Source: Acinetobacter equi (GTDB taxonomy: Bacteria > Pseudomonadota > Gammaproteobacteria > Pseudomonadales > Moraxellaceae). Taken from it: a stretch of DNA of 64,000 nt. Position numbers and translations under genes: made by a program. Positions 56,815 to 64,000 of the stretch are shown here, piece after piece. The stretch covers positions 1 through 64,000 of the forward strand of contig NZ_CP012808.1 of assembly GCF_001307195.1 (NCBI RefSeq). The letters run 5' to 3'. Below the pieces are notes generated by a model, which worked only from the letters and a program-made list of their open reading frames with translations, was not told the DNA's origin and searched no databases. How positions within the stretch are numbered: position 1 is the stretch's first letter; each line of letters begins with the position of its first letter.

Positions 56815-57193
56815 TAATTTCACTAAATTTAGAAGTTCTCTTTTCCTGTTCTGAAACAAATGAAGGCCAGTCAAAATCTGCATAAGTTAATGTCCATTGG
56901 TAATATTTTTTACCAATATCTTTAAACTGAATATTCAAAATACTTCCTGTTTCATCATGACAATGCGGTGATTTCCAATATTCTTCTTGACTAAAACAGG
57001 CTCTTATCATTTCAGATGAATAAAAAGGAATGCTTCTTATTGCAAGATCGTAGGAGTTATCATCATGTAATAACAAAAAATCCGCAAATTGTTCTACTTT
57101 TCCTCCACCAGAATAACCAGCAAACCATTCATTAATAAGAGCAATAGCATAATCTTTATTGTTTAATGGATATAATGCAGGATATATTTTCAT
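56795..57193 (-). CDS. Hypothetical protein
   Basis: I do not recognise this 132-residue protein. It begins [20 protein letters not shown], has no signal peptide, and contains aromatic-rich strands toward the end ([18 protein letters not shown]) that suggest a small alpha/beta fold. The two potential metal or disulphide residues, C68-region and HCHDE near residue 79, are only suggestive. It ends 20 bases inside the acetyltransferase gene on the other strand and lies upstream of nothing obvious; codon use is like that of its neighbours. Confidence 0.5.
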   Translation of the reverse strand: MKIYPALYPLNNKDYAIALINEWFAGYSGGGKVEQFADFLLLHDDNSYDLAIRSIPFYSSEMIRACFSQEEYWKSPHCHDETGSILNIQFKDIGKKYYQWTLTYADFDWPSFVSEQEKRTSKFSEIITPFHP

Positions 57194-57256
57194 ACCATTA
57201 AATGTTATTCCTTCTTCATCTAGAGATTGATAACTATGCTGATATTTCGAAAAATT

Positions 57257-57526
57257 CTATACATTTAAAATATTATATTTATTCTTTATTTTTTCTATTT
57301 TTAAGAGCGTAGGACTACTATCTATTACATAATAAATAGATTCTTTTGTGCCTTTAATTTTCCATAGTCTCCCAGAGTCAGCATCACAGATTTTTTGATT
57401 TTTAACACAAATTTTTTGGAGCTCTTCTGTTGATATTTTTATTTCAATAAAAGCATTAGCTGTTATATCTTTAGCAAAGAGAATTACTGGGAAACAACAA
57501 AGAAAAAATATAATTTTTTTGTTCAC
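57257..57526 (-). CDS. Small secreted protein, unknown
   Basis: I choose GTG 57526, which has GGGAG five bases upstream and begins a good signal peptide (VNKKIIFFLCCFPVILFA, cleavage near residue 18). The mature part is about 70 residues, with two cysteines nine residues apart or less (ICVKNQKICDADSGRLW) that could form a disulphide in the periplasm, and then two short strands. A longer frame from 57562 would hide the signal. The family is unknown. Confidence 0.55.
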   Translation of the reverse strand: MNKKIIFFLCCFPVILFAKDITANAFIEIKISTEELQKICVKNQKICDADSGRLWKIKGTKESIYYVIDSSPTLLKIEKIKNKYNILNV

Positions 57527-57601
57527 CAAGCTCCCTAATATATGAAGTGAATACGTCAACATATTATTTTTAAATAAAAAAATTTAACATTAAATATATT
57601 C

Positions 57602-58225
57602 TTACTTCATTCCAAAAATAAGTTTTAATCCTAAAAGCGTCATTACACCACCTGCAATACGGTCAAATAAAGCCTTTGACTTCATATAAACACGGCGTGG
57701 CTTTTCGGCAGATAATGCAACTGCAACCAAAGAACACCACCCTGCATCAATAAAAAAGCATAAAATAGGCAATACAAAATAATAATAAGTTGGAAATTCT
57801 TTAGGTAATAATGCTGTAAAAATACTGGCTAATACAATTGCAAATTTAGGGTTTGATAACTGAGTAATTAAACCTGTTAAAAATGCCCGAAATAATGTCA
57901 TTTGCTGAATAGTGGATGAATCAGAATGAATAGGTTCTTTGGCATGTTTAATAATTTTATATGCCATCCACAATAAATACAGACCACCACAAATTTTTAA
58001 TGCTAAATAAGCAGAAGGAACTGCCAATAAAAAAGCTTGTAAACCTAGAACAGATAATAAGCCAAAAAGAGACGCTCCTAAACCTGTTCCCAATGCAGTA
58101 AACAAACCATGCTTACGTGATATAGCAATAGAATTTTTTGCGACATAAATAGATGTTGGACCAGGACTCATCGCCCCTAATAAAAGGGCAAATGCAATTG
58201 ATGCTAAAATCAAAAGTGATTCCAC
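57602..58225 (-). CDS. LysE-family amino acid exporter
   Basis: The 207-residue protein (from GTG 58225; a GTG at 58249 is possible) has five to six membrane helices and the LysE/RhtB hallmark GAMSPGPTSIYVAKN near the N-terminus. The loops ending SISRKHG, GLITQLSNPKFAIVLAS and RIAGGVMTLLGLKLI are typical of the family. These proteins export amino acids or related compounds; the substrate is unknown. It is a single gene. Confidence 0.88.
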   Translation of the reverse strand: MESLLILASIAFALLLGAMSPGPTSIYVAKNSIAISRKHGLFTALGTGLGASLFGLLSVLGLQAFLLAVPSAYLALKICGGLYLLWMAYKIIKHAKEPIHSDSSTIQQMTLFRAFLTGLITQLSNPKFAIVLASIFTALLPKEFPTYYYFVLPILCFFIDAGWCSLVAVALSAEKPRRVYMKSKALFDRIAGGVMTLLGLKLIFGMK

Positions 58226-58344
58226 AATGACAATCTCTATTCTATTCACTAAAAATGTTGCGCGATTTTACTCAATCTATTTAAAAAAATCTCGATTTAT
58301 ACACATTTCAAACAAAAAATGTGCATAAACATTTAATTAATAAT

Positions 58345-58524
58345 TTATTTTTTCTCTTTAACTTGCCGATGATCTACAACTTTAAAATCATGATCAAAAG
58401 CAGGTTGTCCCGCAATAATTCTCGTTCGTTGCTCATTACGAGGTTGGTTAAATTGATCGACAGAATCGCACGCACCTACCCCCCATACTATAAAAATAGT
58501 AACAATGAAGGACTTCTTATCCAT
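58345..58524 (-). CDS. Small lipoprotein
   Basis: I start this 59-residue protein at ATG 58524, which has GGAGGGAG just upstream. It begins MDKKSFIVTIFIVWGVGAC, with the lipobox VGAC and the lipid cysteine at residue 19. The mature 41 residues are hydrophilic (SVDQFNQPRNEQRTRIIAG). The ideal ribosome site and the lipobox make a real gene likely despite its size. Function unknown. Confidence 0.7.
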   Translation of the reverse strand: MDKKSFIVTIFIVWGVGACDSVDQFNQPRNEQRTRIIAGQPAFDHDFKVVDHRQVKEKK

Positions 58525-58661
58525 AACTCCCTCCATATTTATTCACATTATTTTAATTTTTAATATAGCAACATTGATTAAATATTCAACAGCAATTTTA
58601 CCCTAAATTTTGTATTTGTTATGATGCATAAATACAGCGTTATTAATACTGGATAAATATT

Positions 58662-59561
58662 TTGTTGGAATTTCCTATTCATTTAGAAACAGAAAAACAA
58701 TTTAATGAAATTGCTCAATCAATTCCATATCAAACCATTCAATATAAAGATGTTGCGATTACCATTAAACGTTTAGATCAAATTCATCCTGCTATTTCTG
58801 GGAATAAATTTTTTAAACTCAAATATAATTTTAGCCAAGCAAAAAACCTAGGCTATAAAGGAGTATTAACTTTTGGGGGAGCTTTTTCAAATCATATTGC
58901 AGCAACTGCTTTTGCTGCTCAACTTTTTGGTTTTAAAAGCTTAGGAATTATTCGTGGTGAAGAACTTCAATCTCATCCATATAACGCCACCCTCACTTTT
59001 GCACATGAATATGGCATGCAATTTTCATTTATTTCAAGAGAACAATACCGACAAAAAAACCAAGTAGATTTTATTGAACAATTAAAAACTAATTATCCTG
59101 ATTATTATCTTATTCCTGAAGGTGGCACCAATGATCTGGCTATTTTAGGTTGCCAAGAAATATTAAGTCCTTCAGATCTCCAAGACTATCAAACTATCTG
59201 CTGTGCTGTTGGTACGGGTGGTACGATTTCAGGCATTATTGAATCATGCCAACCTCATCATCAAGTATTAGGATTTTCTGCTTTAAAAGGTGACTTTTTA
59301 ACTAGAGAAGTTCAGCAATTTACGTCTAAAAAGAATTGGAAAATTATTGATGATTATTGCTGTGGTGGTTATGCGAAAGTTACTGCTGAACTCATCAATT
59401 TTATTCGTTCATTTGAACAAAAATATCAGATTCCATTAGAGCAAATTTATACTGGAAAATTATTGATGGGCATTTTTGACTTAGTTGATCAAGGAAAATT
59501 CCCTTCAAAGGTTTTAGTGATTCATAGTGGTGGCTTACAAGGAAGAAGCTCTATAATTTAG
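58662..59561 (+). CDS. D-cysteine desulfhydrase / ACC deaminase family PLP enzyme
   Basis: The 299-residue protein belongs to the beta family of PLP enzymes. The lysine that binds PLP is K52 in SGNKFFKLKYN. The phosphate-binding GTGGTISG loop, the substrate-side LTFGGAFSNHIAATA motif, and GGTNDLAILGCQEI fit the D-cysteine desulfhydrase/ACC deaminase group. Which reaction it performs cannot be told. No ATG is usable: the frame opens with TTG codons at 58662 and 58665. The gene ends in a hairpin that includes its stop codon. Confidence 0.82.
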   Translation: MLEFPIHLETEKQFNEIAQSIPYQTIQYKDVAITIKRLDQIHPAISGNKFFKLKYNFSQAKNLGYKGVLTFGGAFSNHIAATAFAAQLFGFKSLGIIRGEELQSHPYNATLTFAHEYGMQFSFISREQYRQKNQVDFIEQLKTNYPDYYLIPEGGTNDLAILGCQEILSPSDLQDYQTICCAVGTGGTISGIIESCQPHHQVLGFSALKGDFLTREVQQFTSKKNWKIIDDYCCGGYAKVTAELINFIRSFEQKYQIPLEQIYTGKLLMGIFDLVDQGKFPSKVLVIHSGGLQGRSSII

Positions 59562-59575
59562 AGCTTCTCATTTTA
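59543..59575 (+). terminator. Terminator overlapping the desulfhydrase stop
   Basis: AGAAGCTCT / AGAGCTTCT hairpin with a loop containing the stop codon, then TCATTTTATTTTT. Confidence 0.6.
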
Positions 59576-59578
59576 TTT

Positions 59579-59911
59579 TTATGTCGTACCCACTTCCCTA
59601 TTATCAATTAAAGCATTAATGCCTACGACTAAACGATAAATTTGCCAAACAAGAACTAAAAATAGAATTAAATAACCTATTAAAACAATAGTGAGTATAG
59701 CTCCTACAATATACCCAAGCAGACACCACCAAAAGGTTTTAATTTGCCAGTTCACATGACTTTCCAACCATGTGCCACGCATTTCATCGCGCTTTACATA
59801 GTTCATAATGATCGCTATAAGCCCTGTTACACCCACGAGAAACCCCACTAGATATAAAATATATGTAATCAGATTGTATTGTTTTAAATTTTCATTTTTC
59901 GATTCTTGCAT
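59579..59911 (-). CDS. Small membrane protein, DUF4870-like
   Basis: The 110-residue protein (ATG 59911, with AGGAAA upstream) has three membrane helices: about 15-37, 60-78 and 80-95. The motif ESHVNWQIKTFWW between the first two is typical of the DUF4870/Tic20-like family of small bacterial membrane proteins, of unknown function. It converges on the desulfhydrase gene. Confidence 0.78.
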   Translation of the reverse strand: MQESKNENLKQYNLITYILYLVGFLVGVTGLIAIIMNYVKRDEMRGTWLESHVNWQIKTFWWCLLGYIVGAILTIVLIGYLILFLVLVWQIYRLVVGINALIDNREVGTT

Positions 59912-60132
59912 TTTCAATATTTCCTAAAATAGTACCCTCTTATTTAAATTATGAACTAAATACGCCATATTCACTTTATAATTCAATTATTTATTATGTT
60001 ATTTATTGTAGTAAAAATATATTATTAATGAATAAATTCGCAGAACTCAGTATTTACAAAGTTACAGAATCTGGTCTACATCTGACTCAAATTTCGCTAT
60101 AATTCTCCGCTTTTAAACTTGGAAGTACTAAC

Positions 60133-61332
60133 ATGGCTTTAAATCAATATGATGTTTTAATTATTGGTGCTGGTGCTTCTGGTTTAATGACTGCCTATAT
60201 GGCTGCTCAACGTGGTCGTAAAGTTGTTGTTGTTGAAAAAGCCAATAAAGTGGGTAAAAAAATACTTATGTCGGGTGGTGGTAAATGTAACTTTACCAAT
60301 CTTTATGTCGAGCCAGAAAATTATATTTCACATAATCCCCATTTTGTTATTTCTGCATTAACTCGCTATACCAATTGGGACTTTATTGGAATGGTATGCG
60401 AATATGGTATTGAGTACGAAGAGCGAAAACATGGACAACTTTTTACCTTAAAAGGCTCAAAAGAAATCTTAGCAATGCTACTTAACGAATGTGAAAAAAC
60501 AGGCTTAGTCGATATAAAAACGAATTGTGATGTTAAATCCGTTAATACTGTAGATGATTTAGGTTTTCAAATTGCAACCAATATTGGTTATTTCCAAGCA
60601 GAATCAGTCGTTGTTGCTTCTGGTGGATTATCCATTCCAACATTAGGCGGCTCAGCAATTGGATATGAAATTGCAAAACAGTTTGGGCATCATGTTTATC
60701 CAACTCGTGCAGGTTTAGTGCCTTTCACTTTTTCTGATAATTTTAAAGATATTACAAATCGACTCAGTGGCAATGCGATTGAAGCAACTTTGTCTAATGA
60801 TTTAAATGCTTTTACTGAAGCACTACTCTTTACCCATCGTGGTTTGAGTGGTCCAAGCTCATTACAACTTTCAAATTATTGGGATGTTGGGCAAAGCTTT
60901 CAAATTAATTTTCTTCCACAATTAGATTTAACTGAATTTTTAAAATCAAAAAAATCAGAGCAACCTAAGGTTTTAATACGAACTTTACTCAGTGAGTTTA
61001 TGCCTAAAAGTGTTGTTTTAGAATTACAAACATTAATTTGGTCAGATCTTGCAGAGACATCTATTGGTAATATTAGTGATGAAAAACTTCAGCATATTGC
61101 AGATCAATTGCATGCATTTAATGTTAAACCATCTGGAACAGAAGGATACCGTACAGCAGAAGTGACGTTAGGTGGTGTAGATACGACTGAAGTATCCTCT
61201 AAAACAATGGAAAGTAAAAAACAAAAAGGCTTATATTTTATTGGTGAAATACTAGATGTCACAGGTCATTTAGGTGGATTTAACTTCCAGTGGGCTTGGT
61301 CTTCTGCCCATGCTGCATCACAATATGTCTAA
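60133..61332 (+). CDS. FAD-dependent oxidoreductase, YhiN/HI0933 family
   Basis: The 399-residue flavoprotein has the FAD-binding GAGASGLM (residues 12-19), the family motif KKILMSGGGKCNFTN, the SGGLSIPTLGGSAIGYEIAK segment, the LLFTHRGLSGPSSLQ motif, and the C-terminal GEILDVTGHLGGFNFQWAWSS that closes over FAD. The reaction is unknown for most family members. It has a normal length and its own terminator. Confidence 0.9.
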   Translation: MALNQYDVLIIGAGASGLMTAYMAAQRGRKVVVVEKANKVGKKILMSGGGKCNFTNLYVEPENYISHNPHFVISALTRYTNWDFIGMVCEYGIEYEERKHGQLFTLKGSKEILAMLLNECEKTGLVDIKTNCDVKSVNTVDDLGFQIATNIGYFQAESVVVASGGLSIPTLGGSAIGYEIAKQFGHHVYPTRAGLVPFTFSDNFKDITNRLSGNAIEATLSNDLNAFTEALLFTHRGLSGPSSLQLSNYWDVGQSFQINFLPQLDLTEFLKSKKSEQPKVLIRTLLSEFMPKSVVLELQTLIWSDLAETSIGNISDEKLQHIADQLHAFNVKPSGTEGYRTAEVTLGGVDTTEVSSKTMESKKQKGLYFIGEILDVTGHLGGFNFQWAWSSAHAASQYV

Positions 61333-61348
61333 TTTTAAATAATAAACT

Positions 61349-61387
61349 TATAAAAAAAGATCAACCTTAATGGTTGATCTTTTTCTT
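61349..61387. terminator. Terminator between the YhiN-like gene and the channel gene
   Basis: AAAGATCAACC / GGTTGATCTTT hairpin with T runs on both strands. Confidence 0.88.
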
Positions 61388-61392
61388 TGAGA

Positions 61393-62940
61393 TTATTTTA
61401 TCTCATCTTCATTTTCTTTTGGAACTTCAGGTTTTGAATCCAATTGAACCTGTGATGAATCTTTAGATTGAGGGCATTGTTTTGCTTTATCAATCAAGTC
61501 AGACAAAACACGTTCCGCAGGCTGACGACCGCCTAAACCAAATGCTAAAGCAAAGGCAACCGCTACCGAACCAAGTGTTAACCCAAAGGCTAAGTTAACA
61601 ATTGAGTCTGCAATACCCATTGCTTTAAGACCCATTGCAATAACGAGTCCCATAATCAAAATACGAACAAGATTACCTAACCAACGAGAATGTGCATTTT
61701 CTCCTCGAAGAATCGTATTTGACACAATATTAGCAAACCAGAAACCAACAAGTAAAATAACTGCACCAAGCAGAATATTAGCACCAAACTGAATAAATAT
61801 AGCAATGAGTTCGCTAATTTGAGTAAGACCTAAACGATTCGCCGCTTCTGATATCGCAAATAGCATCGTAAAAAATATAATGAGATGACCCAATACATTT
61901 GATACTTTACTTTCACCTAAAAAACGTTGAATGCCGATTTTTTCAGGTAATGCATCAATCCCAGTACCTGCAACCAAATCTGTAACTAATTTTGCTACAA
62001 ATTTAGCAATCACATAGGCAATAATTAAAATTAAAGTTGCTGCAATAATATGAGGTACAGCATTCATAATTTCTTGAAGCATCGCTGTTGCAGGCTGGGA
62101 GATCGCCTGTATACCTAAAGCTTCGAATGCAATAATAAATGATGTAATTAAAATAATAGCAAATACAAATGATCCGATTAATTTCGAAATATTTGAATTT
62201 TTAAATACTCCGAGTTTCTCCGTACACTCTTGAATTTTTAAGCTATTCATTAATCCTTCTAAAATTCCACGGACAATTTTTGCCAGAATATACCCAACAA
62301 AAATAATGACACCAGCAATAAATATATTGGGTAAATATGAAATAACTTCATTGACCATATTCTGTACTGGGAACAATAAGCCATTTAACCCTAAAATAGA
62401 TAAAACAATTGGTAAGAATAACAACAGCACTAACCAATAAATAATATCGCCAATACTTTGGCTAACAGTTGTTACACCAACTTCTGCACTTAATTTTTCA
62501 TCTAATGTCGTACGATCCAGTAACTTTTTAATGCCCACTTTTATCAGATTTGCCAAAATCCATCCCACAAAAGCAACAGCAATTGCGGCAATAAGTTTTG
62601 GAACAAATAATAAGAACTGCTGAATCATATTACTGAATGGACCACTAATACTTGTTAAATTAAGTACGTTTAATGCCCCAATAACTGCAATAACAAGGAT
62701 AATCCAGAAAATTGTTTTAGCAATTATATTTTCAATATTAGAAAAATGACCTGTAGCTTGAGAGAGTTTCTCATTGGTATTACATTGCTTAAGAAGTTTT
62801 TTAATACCTGCAGCAATAAATAAAGCAATTACCCAGCCAATCAATAGAATTGCAATAGCGCTTAAAATGGGATGAAACTGCTCCCAATAATAAGCAAAAC
62901 TCGATATATTTCCATTTGTACTGGTTAAATAATCATTCAT
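61393..62940 (-). CDS. Mechanosensitive-channel-like membrane protein
   Basis: The 515-residue protein has about ten membrane segments. It contains repeats of a conserved pair of helices (I-x-G-W-x-x-A-x-x-I-x-x-x-I-x-K-L-L and similar: IAVAFVGWILANLIKVGIKK; AGVIIFVGYILAKIVRGILE), the arrangement of the 'conserved TM helix' family found in MscS-related channels. The last part (SVAVAFALAFGLGGRQPAERVL) resembles the pore-lining helix. The tail is hydrophilic and Pro/Glu-rich. It probably senses membrane tension; the precise role is inferred. It is alone in its transcript. Confidence 0.8.
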   Translation of the reverse strand: MNDYLTSTNGNISSFAYYWEQFHPILSAIAILLIGWVIALFIAAGIKKLLKQCNTNEKLSQATGHFSNIENIIAKTIFWIILVIAVIGALNVLNLTSISGPFSNMIQQFLLFVPKLIAAIAVAFVGWILANLIKVGIKKLLDRTTLDEKLSAEVGVTTVSQSIGDIIYWLVLLLFLPIVLSILGLNGLLFPVQNMVNEVISYLPNIFIAGVIIFVGYILAKIVRGILEGLMNSLKIQECTEKLGVFKNSNISKLIGSFVFAIILITSFIIAFEALGIQAISQPATAMLQEIMNAVPHIIAATLILIIAYVIAKFVAKLVTDLVAGTGIDALPEKIGIQRFLGESKVSNVLGHLIIFFTMLFAISEAANRLGLTQISELIAIFIQFGANILLGAVILLVGFWFANIVSNTILRGENAHSRWLGNLVRILIMGLVIAMGLKAMGIADSIVNLAFGLTLGSVAVAFALAFGLGGRQPAERVLSDLIDKAKQCPQSKDSSQVQLDSKPEVPKENEDEIK

Positions 62941-63359
62941 ATTTAGCCCCCTATTTGTATACGTTATTTTGGGATTTTTGCTTAAAAAAAGAACAAAATG
63001 CGTCTCTTTTTAAAATTTAACAAAAAGATTTGATCATTTATAAATCAATTATTCAATATATAAATGCAATAGTTAATGTGAATAAAACAACCGAAAAAGC
63101 AACATGAATAAACAAAAATTACGTTAAATACTTGTACTTTTATATTTTTTCCTGTTGCTAAAAAATAATAATAATTTCAAATTGAAATTAAATATGCACT
63201 TATATGCATACAATGTATTTAATTATTTATACCATTTTATAATTTGATTACCAAATAAAAATGGTATTTCTAAAATTCATACAGCTTAATAATTAAATTT
63301 TCAAGCATGAGTTCAAATTTGAGCTATAATCATGCACCCTTTTTACTATATGAAGTTTT
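62941..63359. other. AT-rich intergenic stretch
   Basis: These 419 bases between divergent genes hold nothing I can support other than AT-rich promoter-like sequence. There is a short repeat of ATATGCA-like words near 63190-63215 that I do not interpret. Confidence 0.45.
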
Positions 63360-63782
63360 ATGGCGTATCGTCAACAAAGTGTATCGCTTGATCTTGACAC
63401 TGACGTCACTCATCAATGTTCATTACACTATACACGTGATCAGCATTTGATTGGAATTATTGAATTCTCAAAACCAAGCTATGTTCTAAAATGGGGTGAT
63501 CTGGAATATTTTCGTCGTCGTACCGATGAATTTTCAGTCATGCCTTTTCCAGAATGTATCAATGCAATGATCATTGATATTCGTAATATTCCAGGCTTCC
63601 TAGATGCTGAAGTACCAATTATTCCTTGGCGCTTATTGGAAGAAGAATGTCCTATTCGCCTAATTGTGCCACAAGATCGTTTAGACTATTACGCTGGGTT
63701 CTTTGAACCAACTTGGCTTTCAGCAGATATTGAGTCTGCAATTTTAGAAATTAGAGAATCTATGGATATGTTTGTTCATTAA
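63360..63782 (+). CDS. Hypothetical protein
   Basis: This 140-residue protein is cytoplasmic (no signal or membrane segment). I do not know its family. It begins MAYRQQSVSLDLDTDVTHQC and contains HLIGIIEFSKPSYVLKWGDL and a CPIRLIVPQDRLDYYAGFFEP stretch that look like strand-helix units of a small alpha/beta domain. It is a single gene with its own terminator, just upstream of the convergent fpr-like gene. Confidence 0.65.
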   Translation: MAYRQQSVSLDLDTDVTHQCSLHYTRDQHLIGIIEFSKPSYVLKWGDLEYFRRRTDEFSVMPFPECINAMIIDIRNIPGFLDAEVPIIPWRLLEEECPIRLIVPQDRLDYYAGFFEPTWLSADIESAILEIRESMDMFVH

Positions 63783-63796
63783 ATTCCAATAAATAA

Positions 63797-63822
63797 AAAC
63801 CTCCACCAATGGAGGTTTTTTT
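63797..63822. terminator. Terminator of the 140-residue gene
   Basis: AAAAACCTCCA / TGGAGGTTTTTTT hairpin 15 bases after the stop, with T runs on both strands, so it may also serve the convergent gene at 63890. Confidence 0.88.
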
Positions 63823-63889
63823 GTAGCACCGATTTTAATTTTCAAAACATGATGAGAATAATATCTACTTTCAACCAGAGTAAAGTTAT

Positions 63890-64000
63890 TTACCAGTAAT
63901 TTTCCACTGCAATATTACCTTCACCACGTCTATTCATTGTTAAGCCTCGTGCTTTAAGTGCTTCTTTGGTATCTTCAACCATCTGAGGATTCCCACACAA
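63890..64000 (-). CDS. fpr: Ferredoxin-NADP reductase, 3' end
   Basis: Only the last 36 residues are in the window. They read LCGNPQMVEDTKEALKARG and then NRRGEGNIAVENYW, the C-terminus of the ferredoxin/flavodoxin-NADP reductase family, where CGNP is the NADP-binding motif. The enzyme moves electrons between NADPH and ferredoxin. The gene continues beyond the right edge. Confidence 0.88.
   Translation of the reverse strand: MCGNPQMVEDTKEALKARGLTMNRRGEGNIAVENYW

Overview
The window is chromosomal DNA of an Acinetobacter-like gammaproteobacterium. The base composition is AT-rich, and several gene orders match those I know from this genus and its relatives: rubA-rubB-estB-oxyR next to ppk and mtgA (as in A. 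baylyi ADP1), tesA divergent from ybbA-ybbP, yhbY divergent from rlmE-ftsH-folP, and carA-carB-greA. Most of the window is ordinary core genome. I see no insertion sequence, prophage, CRISPR array or rRNA operon.

Layout. 1-520: 3' end of sodB. 789-940: two tRNA-Asn genes behind one good promoter. 1315-3694: rubA, rubB and an esterase, all broken by single-base deletions in short homopolymers; the pattern looks like uncorrected sequencing error rather than gene decay. 3.7-8.4 kb: oxyR, ppk, mtgA and a rhomboid protease. 8.5-12.3 kb: ybbP-ybbA and tesA. 12.4-18.3 kb: amidase, beta-carbonic anhydrase, a secreted alpha/beta hydrolase with an unknown partner, and a methyltransferase. A long leader before the hydrolase carries a CRP-like palindrome and a terminator-like long-range hairpin. 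18.4-25.5 kb: Fur-box TonB receptor, nfuA, a second rhomboid, an unknown 514-residue protein and a Pit phosphate transporter. 25.9-31.4 kb: accessory-looking island with two YadA-anchored trimeric autotransporters, two related coiled-coil microproteins and an HTH regulator, with a shared inverted repeat in the promoters. 31.5-39.3 kb: groES-groEL with a sigma-32 promoter, pckG, and two tandem kgtP-like transporters. 39.4-43 kb: lipoprotein, lysine methyltransferase-like gene, folD, tRNA-Cys, and two identical tRNA-Leu genes flanking a membrane protein. 43-50.7 kb: small acidic protein, VWA lipoprotein (YfbK-like), folP, ftsH, rlmE, yhbY, a DOMON-like protein and a coiled-coil protein. 50.9-56 kb: carA-carB-greA with a terminator-like leader hairpin. 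56-64 kb: CatB-like acetyltransferase, small hypotheticals, LysE exporter, a PLP desulfhydrase, a YhiN-type flavoprotein, an MscS-type channel, and the 3' end of a ferredoxin-NADP reductase gene.

Most interesting: the adhesin island (25.9-31.4 kb). Both adhesin promoters carry the same inverted repeat, AAATCAA-N7-TTGATTT, laid exactly over the predicted -35 element with the same 18-base spacing to a -10. A near copy lies in the promoter of one microprotein gene, whose 3' end overlaps that of the HTH regulator. This looks like a small co-regulated surface-adhesion module that I cannot assign to a named system. Other leads are the leader or small-RNA candidate at 14748-14866, the carA leader, and the tRNA-Leu duplication at 41.8-43.0 kb.
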